Shown one piece after another: positions 15,759 through 22,490 of a stretch of DNA of 43,454 nucleotides. The stretch comes from Nitrospira japonica. GTDB lineage: Bacteria; Nitrospirota; Thermodesulfovibrionia; Thermodesulfovibrionales; SM23-35. The position numbers and the translations under genes are program-made. The stretch is taken from contig DYFC01000057.1 in assembly GCA_020725385.1 (NCBI GenBank), forward strand, positions 1-43,454. The letters run 5' to 3'. Positions within the stretch are counted from its first letter, which is position 1, and the number at the start of each line of letters is the position of its first letter. The notes under the pieces are model-generated. The model was not told the origin of the DNA, made no database searches, and saw only the letters and a program-made list of their open reading frames with translations.

Positions 15759-16231
15759 AAAAATTCAGTGCAGGGTTACTTGTTTACCGTTTTAAAAATA
15801 AAAAACTCGAAGTTCTTCTTGTTCATCCCGGAGGACCATTTTGGGCAAAGAAGGATGAAGGTTCCTGGTCTATTCCAAAAGGTGAATATATTGAAGGAGA
15901 AGACCCTTTGCTTGCAGCAAACCGCGAGTTTTTTGAAGAAACAGGGTACAAAATCAATGGTGACTTTAAAAAATTAATCCCGCTTAAGCAACCTAGTGGA
16001 AAGATTATCTCAGCATGGGCAGTTGAAAGCGACTTTGATGTTAATAATATCAAAAGCAATACTTTTACAATCGAATGGCCTCCTCATTCCGGAAAACTTG
16101 TAGAATTTCCAGAAATCGATCGCGCTGAATGGTTTACACCGGAAATTGCAATTCAGAAGATATTAAAAGGGCAAGCTGGTTTTATTGAAGAATTATGCAA
16201 TATCTTAAATTATAAACTGAAACATTCATGA
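15755..16231 (+). CDS. NUDIX hydrolase
   Basis: 158 residues with an exact Nudix box at about residues 43-65: GEYIEGEDPLLAANREFFEE plus TGY, i.e. Gx5Ex7REUxEExGU. N-terminal AGLLVYRFKNKKLEVLLVHPGGPFW and SWSIPKGE are typical of the COG4119 group of (di)nucleotide polyphosphate hydrolases; FAEW-like AEWFTPEIA follows. COG4119 proteins are often neighbours of ATP-dependent DNA ligase or LigD-type genes, and here the next gene is a LigD phosphoesterase domain, which supports a link to nucleic-acid end processing. The 3' end overlaps that convergent gene by six bases. Confidence 0.9.
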   Translation: MKKFSAGLLVYRFKNKKLEVLLVHPGGPFWAKKDEGSWSIPKGEYIEGEDPLLAANREFFEETGYKINGDFKKLIPLKQPSGKIISAWAVESDFDVNNIKSNTFTIEWPPHSGKLVEFPEIDRAEWFTPEIAIQKILKGQAGFIEELCNILNYKLKHS

Positions 16232-16693
16232 AGCAGCGCATGGAGGGATTTTTACTTTTAATTTTTTTCTCAATTCCTGGGTAAGTATTGTTTTCATAAC
16301 AAAATCTGGCTGTGCGAATTCATCCTTCATTTTTATCAACAGCCATTCTTTTTGTTTACCTGTCATCCTCATAAGGACAAATCTACCTTTTAATTTTTTT
16401 CCATTAAGATAAAATTCTATTCTTCCTTCATCTATCTTTCCTTTAAGAAGTTCGTAATCCCCCCTATCCCATATCACAACAGCACCTGCTCCATAATTTC
16501 CTTCAGGTATAATACCCTCATAAGTACTATATTCAAGCGAGTGGTCGTCAACCATTATTGCGAGTCTCTTATCTTTTGGGTTCATTGAAGGTCCTTTGGG
16601 AATTGCCCATGATTTAAGAACTCCATTGATTTCAAGTCTGAAATCAAAATGCAAATGGGTTGAATGATGCTCCTGAACAACAAATATTGCCAT
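16226..16693 (-). CDS. Stand-alone LigD 3'-phosphoesterase domain protein
   Basis: 155 residues from the ATG at 16693 (MAIFVVQEHHSTHLHFDFRL). This is the PE domain of DNA ligase D as a separate protein: the metal ligands lie in EHHSTHLHFDFRLE, followed by LKSWAIPKGPS, DHSLEYSTYEGIIPEGNYGAG and VIWDRGDYE, and the terminal LIKMKDE block. The domain removes 3'-phosphates and 3'-ribonucleotides during end joining. No ligase, polymerase or Ku gene is in the window. A GTG at 16711 is an in-frame alternative, but it lies upstream of a TATAAT (16700-16705) that is well placed for the ATG. Confidence 0.9.
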   Translation of the reverse strand: MAIFVVQEHHSTHLHFDFRLEINGVLKSWAIPKGPSMNPKDKRLAIMVDDHSLEYSTYEGIIPEGNYGAGAVVIWDRGDYELLKGKIDEGRIEFYLNGKKLKGRFVLMRMTGKQKEWLLIKMKDEFAQPDFVMKTILTQELRKKLKVKIPPCAAS

Positions 16694-16699
16694 ATAAAT

Positions 16700-16705
16700 A
16701 TTATA
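16700..16705 (-). promoter_or_regulatory. Candidate -10 box for the LigD-PE gene
   Basis: A perfect TATAAT on the minus strand, six bases before the ATG at 16693. No Shine-Dalgarno is present and no convincing -35. It lies at the left edge of the 22-base direct repeat, so the repeat boundary supplies the promoter. Confidence 0.35.
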
Positions 16706-16746
16706 ATTCACATTACTAAACAGTGCATTTTATTCACAATGAAAAA
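16701..16746 (+). repeat. Direct repeat, left copy (partner at 22432)
   Basis: The first 22 bases (TTATAATTCACATTACTAAA followed by CA) are identical to 22432-22453. Similarity continues, with substitutions and a one-base indel, to about 16746. The right copy forms the 3' end of a methyltransferase-like remnant, so the left copy is probably the tail of a related lost gene. Confidence 0.6.
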
Positions 16747-16805
16747 ATATTAGGTTCGTCTCCAAAAATATTATTTTCGATTACAAAGTCGTGATGTAAG
16801 ATATG

Positions 16806-16814
16806 TGATATAAT
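16806..16814 (+). promoter_or_regulatory. Extended -10 promoter of the AbiEi-like gene
   Basis: TGATATAAT fits the extended -10 pattern TGnTATAAT. The ATG at 16820 begins five bases after it, and no ribosome-binding site is present, so the transcript is predicted to start on or next to the start codon. TTACAA at 16781 is too far away to act as the -35. Confidence 0.45.
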
Positions 16815-16819
16815 TGTGT

Positions 16820-17056
16820 ATGCGAACCAATAAGAATATAAGAATCCCTAAAGAATTGCTTTGGGATTATAAAGAGCAGCCAGACAATCTTTTATGGAAA
16901 CTTCAAAGGATAGCAGAGTTTTTTCCCGCCTACGGAAATGATGCAGAAAATATCAGAATGCTTTTTAAATACAAGGACGGACTTAAGCTTGATTATGGAA
17001 AATGCAGGCTAATTGAACTTTATTATGAGGTATTGAATGAAAAAACCTCAAAGTAA
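16820..17056 (+). CDS. Antitoxin-like partner of an AbiEii nucleotidyltransferase toxin
   Basis: 78 residues from the ATG at 16820. RIPKELLWDYKEQPDNLLWKLQRIAEFFPAYGND resembles the small proteins encoded just before AbiEii/AbiGii nucleotidyltransferase toxins. The family call rests mainly on context: the next frame starts exactly like an AbiEii toxin and overlaps this gene. With the toxin cut off after 43 codons this antitoxin has no visible target here, though it could counter a toxin elsewhere. An upstream TTG at 16814 overlaps the -10 box and is rejected as the start. Confidence 0.6.
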   Translation: MRTNKNIRIPKELLWDYKEQPDNLLWKLQRIAEFFPAYGNDAENIRMLFKYKDGLKLDYGKCRLIELYYEVLNEKTSK

Positions 17057-17168
17057 AATTGATAACAATAAAATACTCACTCCTATTCAAAAATCATTTC
17101 TTCATAAACTTGTAAAATCAGAGATAAGAGATGCCCTCAGATTTACAGACGGCACTGCATCTCTATGA
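17037..17168 (+). pseudogene. Truncated AbiEii-type nucleotidyltransferase toxin
   Basis: The frame starts MKKPQSKIDNNKILTPIQKS, overlaps the antitoxin-like gene by 20 bases and reaches LRFTDGTASL before a stop. AbiEii toxins begin with a conserved LTPxQxxFL segment leading to FxLTGGTAL, whose glycines form the nucleotidyltransferase motif. Here the match ends in that motif, and the DNA beyond about 17156 is an Rhs fragment on the other strand. The toxin was therefore cut at its catalytic motif and cannot be active. The usual length is about 250-300 residues. Confidence 0.65.
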
Positions 17169-17221
17169 GCGTATTTGTCCTTTGAGCTATGTAATCCTTT
17201 TCTTAATTGTCCTAATGTTGC
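17156..17221 (-). pseudogene. Orphan Rhs C-terminal (effector) fragment
   Basis: On the minus strand 22 codons read ATLGQLRKGLHSSKDKYAHR then DA. They match the effector domain of the Rhs protein at 17787-17852 (ALANLGKGLHSLQDKYAHRD) at 15 of 22 positions and keep the HxxxDxxxH metal motif. The codon before is TAA and the downstream side runs into the AbiEii remnant, so both edges are breakpoints. This looks like the debris of a displaced C-terminal cassette, as known for Rhs and CdiA loci. Confidence 0.75.
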
Positions 17222-17400
17222 TTAGTGATCTCCTTCTTACTTAAATAATTTGAACACCATTTCTCGCTAATATAAATCCCAGCAATTATTGAGGCAACCA
17301 TTGATAATATAAATAGTGACTTTATTATAAAGAAAGCAAACGCTCCGCCAAAGATTGCTCCACTAATAGCAGCATAAATTCTATCAGTCTTCCAAACCAT
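17212..17400 (-). CDS. Small membrane protein, 62 aa, candidate immunity protein
   Basis: 62 residues with two predicted membrane segments (AAISGAIFGGAFAFFIIKSLFI and LSMVASIIAGIYIS) and a basic tail. Three bases separate it from the preceding small membrane gene, with GGGAAAG at a fair distance before the ATG. Its last three codons overlap the orphan Rhs fragment in another frame, so its true C-terminus may have been replaced at the breakpoint near 17222. Position directly after an Rhs effector gene suggests immunity, but no family was recognised. Confidence 0.5.
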   Translation of the reverse strand: MVWKTDRIYAAISGAIFGGAFAFFIIKSLFILSMVASIIAGIYISEKWCSNYLSKKEITKQH

Positions 17401-17403
17401 GTT

Positions 17404-17646
17404 TTAAAACTTTCCCTTTTTATGAGCATAATGATAGACCCATTGTGAGGCTATTAGGCATGATAATACTGAGATTATCTGTATCCATGTGGTTACTGTA
17501 TTAACCCACTCAGGGCCACTGTCACCATATCCAAGTACGTAGCCTTTAATCACTACCCATATAAAAGCAAAGGTAAAGCCTAATATCCACCCCAATAGTA
17601 AACCTAAAATAAGAAGTACAAATCTAATTTTAATATTTCCTAACAT
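17404..17646 (-). CDS. Small membrane protein, 80 aa, candidate immunity protein of the Rhs effector
   Basis: 80 residues, with two strong membrane segments (FVLLILGLLLGWILGFTFAF and WIQIISVLSCLIASQWVYHY) and a short loop between them, ending HKKGKF. It starts two bases after the rhs stop, so the two are transcribed and probably translated together. Genes placed directly after Rhs C-terminal domains normally encode immunity proteins. A membrane-located immunity protein would fit an effector that attacks membrane lipids, as inferred for this Rhs tip. No sequence family recognised. Confidence 0.6.
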   Translation of the reverse strand: MLGNIKIRFVLLILGLLLGWILGFTFAFIWVVIKGYVLGYGDSGPEWVNTVTTWIQIISVLSCLIASQWVYHYAHKKGKF

Positions 17647-17648
17647 CG

Positions 17649-20600
17649 TTATTCTGTTTGTTCTTTAAACTTTTTGAGATACTCTATAGTTGCTTTAAAT
17701 GTAGCTTCTGCGGCTTCTTTATTCCTTGGATCATTCCAATCATCATACCAGGAGGGATGCGCTTTTACCCCTGATATCCCTGTATCCCAATCCCTGTGCG
17801 CATATTTGTCCTGCAAACTATGCAATCCTTTCCCCAGATTAGCTAATGCTGCTTTATAATTTCCCTTCTTCCAGTATTTCAGCGCCTTTTGAAGCTCCAC
17901 ATTTGCCCAATAATCCCTTGTATCGCCGACACCCTTTTTAAATAACTCAGGTTGATTGAAATGACGCGATTGCTCTCCAAATAGTGGCAACCAATTAGAC
18001 CAAGGGCCAGCATCTGTCGCATTATTCCCTCTTGCTATTATCTTTGCGTCTTTATTACTGAACCCTACCTGCCTTGCCCAGATGTATGTGCCATAATTAT
18101 AATTACCAATCCCTGAATGCACATCCTCTCCCCATCTGCCATCAAGATCCTTGTATTTATACGGATTGTTCATTGAATAGCTATATCTATTCAAAAGTTG
18201 TGGATTCAATAACATCTTCTCATTCGTCTTACTTGTCCTTGAATCAATCGGGCCAACTGGATCAACCACTATAAACCTTCCAATCCTCGATTCCATATAT
18301 CTCGCACCGAAATAGTACAACCCTGTTTCTTTATCTTTTTCCTTGCCTACAAACTTTTCATTGTTTTCAATTGTTCCAGTAATAGTTTGTTCTTCTCCAA
18401 ATGGTTTATAATCTGCTTTCCAGACAACTGTCTTTGATGTATTTGTCATAGCCATAGGTGTTCCTGCAGGGTCTGTGTGATAAAAGTATAAACCAGAGGG
18501 CACTACCTTTGCCATGAGCTTTTCATTTCCATAAATGTAATCAGCTAGGCGGTTGCCACTACTGTCTGTCTCGGAGAGTACCCTTCCATCCAGATCATAA
18601 TGATAAACAATTGTCTTACCATTTGCTGTCTTTGTTACCCTCATCCCATCTCCATCATATCCAAAACTCGCAATTGTAGAAGTACCTAATTTGTAAGTCC
18701 TGAGATTATTTAAATAATCGTAAGTCAAACTATAACTTACTCCTTTCCACGTTGTTGCTGTGAGGCTACCATATCCATTATAACTGAAAGTCTGCGGTTC
18801 TCCTCCAGATGTGGAACTCAATCTATTGCTTGAGTAAGAATATGAAGTAGTGTTTCCTGCAACAATTTTACTCAATCTGTTCCCTATTGAATCATACGTA
18901 TAAGAGCCGATACCCCATGCACCGTTGAATCCTGTTAGCCTGTTAAGACTGTCATATGAAAATGACTGGTTCTTAGAGCTCTCAATATAATTTGTAATAG
19001 ATGTTGTATTTCCCCTGCTGTCATAAGCATAGCCATTATCAAATGCTGTTCCCGCGGTTATCCTTGTTGTGAGATTCCTACTATTATATGTGATATTTGT
19101 GGTTATTCCGTTTGAAAATGTATAAGCTGTTGGAAGCCCTGCTGTATTGTAAGTGATATTTAGAACGTTTCCCCCAAACCCGGTTATTTCGGTTATCTGA
19201 TTATTAGAGTTATATTTATATGTAACCCATATACCTGTAGGATAATAATGATTAATTATATTATCGTTAGCATCATAATCATATCTCGTTGAGTATACTC
19301 TTCCTGCTATGCTCTCCACCTTTTGAGTAAGACGGTTTGCTGCATCATATGTGTAATCAATATCTGCTGATAACGAAGTCATGCCTGTTCTATTATCTGC
19401 ATTGTCATAGTCGAAATAGATTGTCTCTCCTTCATATGTGATTTTTGTAAGGCGGTTGATGCTATCGTATGTATAATATTTCGTGCCGAGCGAATCGGTT
19501 TTTGCTGTCATATTACCAACATTGTCTCTTGTATAGCTGATTGTACCATTTTCAGGATGTGTCTCTGAGATTAGAAAATTCCTCGTATCATAAGAATATG
19601 TCCTTGTCAAAGTACCTTGTGTAATACCTGTGAGACTCCCAAGAATGTTTCTGCTATAATTCGTAGTGTTACTGAGCGCATCTTTAACCGAAACAAGAAA
19701 TTTTTCATCGGGGTCTCCAAAGGCGTTGTAAGTTAGCAGGGTTGTTTTACCTGCCTCGTCAGTCACTGTTACATTGCTTCCTGAATAAGAGTATGTGATC
19801 TTTGTGCTATCCTTATGTACTGATTCCTTTGTCCTTCCAAAGTTGTCATAATAAACAGTGTCGCCTATATTTGATGTAGTGTAACTTTTTAATCCACAAC
19901 TTTTGTATATAACATCCGTGTCAACACCTTTGCTGTCATAAGTTCCTGATGGCCTTCCAAACCCGTCATAGTAATAATAAATGAAATACCCACCTCTGTT
20001 CTCCATTTTGTATGAATTGTCTGAAGGATATGTGAAATTAGTTGGATTTCCAACAGGCGGGGTTATCTTTGTCAATCTCAGGTTGCCATCATAAGTGAAA
20101 TTTGTTGTATATCCTCTTCCATTAGTCTCGCTCGCAATGGTTCCATTGCTATTTATGGAGCGCGTAATGGAATATATCGGGTTTGTTATCTTTGAGATTC
20201 TACCATTGCTCCACTGGTAGGAAGTTGTTTTCCCGTTGGCATCAGTAGTGGAATAGAGGTTTCCGTTGTTGTAATAGGAATAATTTATTACAACACCATA
20301 TCTATTCTCCTGTGTAAGATTACCGTTACCGTCATAAGAATAATTTATCGCAAAAGTGCCAGGAAAACCTCCCGAAACAGCCTCTGACAAAGGTTTATCA
20401 TGGACAATATTTTTTGATGTATTATACCAGTAGGTTTTTGTGGTTGTTCGTGTTTTATCACCGGATTCAGAAATGGTTTTCGGGTTACCATAGCTATCAT
20501 AATTGCTGTAGTCAGTTGAATAAGTTTTCCCATCTCTTGTTATTGCTCTCTTGGTTAAATATGGAACATATATGTAGCTGTCTCTATGGTTAATTGGCAG

Positions 20601-21827
20601 AATATAATCATCTGTAGAGATATACGATGAATTTGTCCAATCATAATTAATCGTTTCTTCTCCAACAATCTCTTTTGATTTAGGCAATCCAATTTTCCAC
20701 ATATTACCATCTGGTAAATATGTGCTTCCATAACCATAATAACTGTATTTAACAGTTCTTCCACATGGATCACCTATCTGTGTAAACTCATTATATGTTC
20801 CTTGAGAATATGCAAATGTCCATGTTCCTGAAGGTATACCTCTGCCACTGGTACTCTTTTGCACCACAGTCCTATAGTAAAGATAAGAACCACCCATAAG
20901 AATTTGTGAAAAATTATAGGTATATGAAACTATTCCTCCATATGGACTTTTAACACTTTTAAGCTCAAGACCATTATAAGTATATTCCCATGGATTACCT
21001 GCGGGAAGATTAGCTTTAACAAGTAATGTATCGTATAAAGTTGTAAGAGCCTGGTGGGTATAAATAATGCTTACACCAGGTCCTGAAACAGAAGTAAGTC
21101 TTGTTGCCCCGTTAATGGTACTTATTGTGAAATCTATCCTTCTTCCGGCTGAATCTATAACATAAGAAATAATATTGCTTCCTGATGATTTGTAATAAAT
21201 ATTGATTGTATTACCATTAACATCCTCTATTTTAGTTGCATAATAAATCGAGTGCTTGGGCCAGTTTGGAAGTGAAGGGCCGGGTTGACCATAATATATC
21301 TTTGTTCCATTGGTTAAAGTTAGAATATAACTTGTGCCTAAATCTAACAACCAATAATCTTTAGTTATAAACTGTGATGAACCAGGTTTAATATACGCTA
21401 CATGTCTCGAACCATCTGGCATCTCTATAACATGCTGAACATTTACACTTGATGATTTAAAGAGTCTTCCAAAATGCAGTGTCCAGCCATAACCCAGCCA
21501 TGTATTTTCACCTTTTTCACATGTGCAAGAACTTCCAACACATGTCCAGCCATTACAAACATTCTTCGAGTTAAATGTCCTCTGGATGACAAGGTCAAGC
21601 CCGCCGTTGCCAGGAAGCTTGAAATCTACATGGCTGAGAATCAGCCCCCCTGTAAAAGGGTCTATATGCTCCTCAGGCATGGATGAAAGTGTCTCTCTGT
21701 GAGGATCGATTCCCGGCGAATCATAAATCTGGTCATATGCATATATTGAAATTGATGATAAGAAAAAAAGAACAATGGCACAAATACTTGTAATTAAAAT
21801 TAAAGAAGTTTGGAATCTGCTTTTCAT
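17649..21827 (-). CDS. Secreted Rhs/YD-repeat protein with a zinc phospholipase C-like C-terminal effector domain
   Basis: 1392 residues. A signal peptide (MKSRFQTSLI, core AIVLFFLSSISIYA) is followed by an N-terminal module with HIDPFTGGLILSHVDFKLPG and then many YD repeats (for example YDGNGNLTQENRYG, YDSRGNTTSITN, YDANDNIINHYYP). The RHS core ends at LYYFGARYMESRIGRFIVVD. After the core (about residue 1235 on) comes a ~158-residue variable tip. It holds His1237, a TD pair in ARGNNATDAG, SRHF, HSLQDKYAH (HxxxDxxxH, residues 1336-1344) and AHPSWYDD. This spacing of His and Asp in a helical domain resembles zinc phospholipase C/S1-P1 nucleases; that is inference. AAGGAGGAGG stands at a good distance before the ATG at 21827. 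The protein is likely exported by Sec, unlike T6SS-loaded Rhs proteins. Confidence 0.88.
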   Translation of the reverse strand: MKSRFQTSLILITSICAIVLFFLSSISIYAYDQIYDSPGIDPHRETLSSMPEEHIDPFTGGLILSHVDFKLPGNGGLDLVIQRTFNSKNVCNGWTCVGSSCTCEKGENTWLGYGWTLHFGRLFKSSSVNVQHVIEMPDGSRHVAYIKPGSSQFITKDYWLLDLGTSYILTLTNGTKIYYGQPGPSLPNWPKHSIYYATKIEDVNGNTINIYYKSSGSNIISYVIDSAGRRIDFTISTINGATRLTSVSGPGVSIIYTHQALTTLYDTLLVKANLPAGNPWEYTYNGLELKSVKSPYGGIVSYTYNFSQILMGGSYLYYRTVVQKSTSGRGIPSGTWTFAYSQGTYNEFTQIGDPCGRTVKYSYYGYGSTYLPDGNMWKIGLPKSKEIVGEETINYDWTNSSYISTDDYILPINHRDSYIYVPYLTKRAITRDGKTYSTDYSNYDSYGNPKTISESGDKTRTTTKTYWYNTSKNIVHDKPLSEAVSGGFPGTFAINYSYDGNGNLTQENRYGVVINYSYYNNGNLYSTTDANGKTTSYQWSNGRISKITNPIYSITRSINSNGTIASETNGRGYTTNFTYDGNLRLTKITPPVGNPTNFTYPSDNSYKMENRGGYFIYYYYDGFGRPSGTYDSKGVDTDVIYKSCGLKSYTTSNIGDTVYYDNFGRTKESVHKDSTKITYSYSGSNVTVTDEAGKTTLLTYNAFGDPDEKFLVSVKDALSNTTNYSRNILGSLTGITQGTLTRTYSYDTRNFLISETHPENGTISYTRDNVGNMTAKTDSLGTKYYTYDSINRLTKITYEGETIYFDYDNADNRTGMTSLSADIDYTYDAANRLTQKVESIAGRVYSTRYDYDANDNIINHYYPTGIWVTYKYNSNNQITEITGFGGNVLNITYNTAGLPTAYTFSNGITTNITYNSRNLTTRITAGTAFDNGYAYDSRGNTTSITNYIESSKNQSFSYDSLNRLTGFNGAWGIGSYTYDSIGNRLSKIVAGNTTSYSYSSNRLSSTSGGEPQTFSYNGYGSLTATTWKGVSYSLTYDYLNNLRTYKLGTSTIASFGYDGDGMRVTKTANGKTIVYHYDLDGRVLSETDSSGNRLADYIYGNEKLMAKVVPSGLYFYHTDPAGTPMAMTNTSKTVVWKADYKPFGEEQTITGTIENNEKFVGKEKDKETGLYYFGARYMESRIGRFIVVDPVGPIDSRTSKTNEKMLLNPQLLNRYSYSMNNPYKYKDLDGRWGEDVHSGIGNYNYGTYIWARQVGFSNKDAKIIARGNNATDAGPWSNWLPLFGEQSRHFNQPELFKKGVGDTRDYWANVELQKALKYWKKGNYKAALANLGKGLHSLQDKYAHRDWDTGISGVKAHPSWYDDWNDPRNKEAAEATFKATIEYLKKFKEQTE

Positions 21828-22127
21828 TTTTTTTCCTCCTCCTTATGTTTTCTATTTTATATTGGGTTATTAAATTGTATATGTTATTTTCAATTACCCC
21901 TTTTTATCACTATCGTTAAAATTATTTTACGTTTGATGCCCTATGTAATATGAGCAATATACATCAGTCGAATTATTTCTAAAAATATCGTTTCGATAAT
22001 AACAAAATGTTTTTTATTTGTCTGTCGGCCAAAATTAAACTTTTTATGTAGTAATTTTATGACAAAAGTTAACTCAACTTCGGCAGCTGTGCAGCGGCTC
22101 ACTTAACCTCTTTAAAGAAAAAGCATC
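21828..22127. other. Intergenic stretch with an imperfect inverted repeat
   Basis: About 300 AT-rich bases between rhs and the methyltransferase remnant. The only notable structure is 22068-22108, where GTTAACTCA and TCACTTAACC bracket a locally GC-rich centre (CGGCAGCTGTGCAGCGGC). It could be a hairpin or a recombination edge. No gene is visible. Confidence 0.3.
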
Positions 22128-22490
22128 TTGGGACTGAGAGCGTTTCATCAAAAGAATATAAAAAACTACGGAGTTGAAGAAGTTGATATAACACTTTTAA
22201 GAATTTTCAAAAAAGACCCTCGAAGCTCATATATTGCTTATAAATATTTAGATGATATTAGATTGAATTTGATGAAAGTGTATAAGGCTTTAAAAAAAGG
22301 AACAAGATATGTTGTTATCAATAATAAAATCTGGGGCAAATTGTTTGAAAACTGGAAATACATAATTGAGTTAGCCAAAATTATTGACTTTAAAGTTGAA
22401 AATTATTTTGCTTCAGAAAACATAAAACATTTTATAATTCACATTACTAAACAATACATTTTTATTTACAATGATAAAATAGTAAAATGA
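22128..22490 (+). pseudogene. C-terminal remnant of a DNA-methyltransferase-like gene
   Basis: The frame (up to 120 residues, only a TTG as start) carries SSYIAYKYLDDIRLNLMKVYKALKKGTRYVVINN and then a short tail ending IYNDKIVK. The YKYLDDIRLNLMKVYKALKKG..V segment is typical of the post-catalytic half of N6_N4-type DNA methyltransferases (DNA modification methylase). The SAM-binding and catalytic motifs (FxGxG, DPPY) are absent and no upstream codons supply them, so the gene is truncated at its 5' end. Its last 60 bases contain the right copy of the direct repeat. Its stop overlaps the next ATG by four bases. Confidence 0.6.
22432..22479 (+). repeat. Direct repeat, right copy (partner at 16701)
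   Basis: Bases 22432-22453 are identical to 16701-16722, and weaker similarity continues to about 22479. Here the repeat is coding (FIIHITKQYIF of the methyltransferase remnant). Together the copies bracket the 5.7 kb that holds the Rhs and AbiE debris. Confidence 0.6.

Noticed and set aside
17674..21686. Several 60-70 codon open frames opposite or within the Rhs gene
   Set aside because: They are shadows of a long repetitive coding sequence, without ribosome-binding sites or recognisable products.
22068..22108. Inverted repeat GTTAACT...ACTTAAC resembling an integron attC site
   Set aside because: The conserved triplets are in the wrong order (GTT first, AAC last), one position breaks the GTTRRRY rule, and no integron integrase is present.
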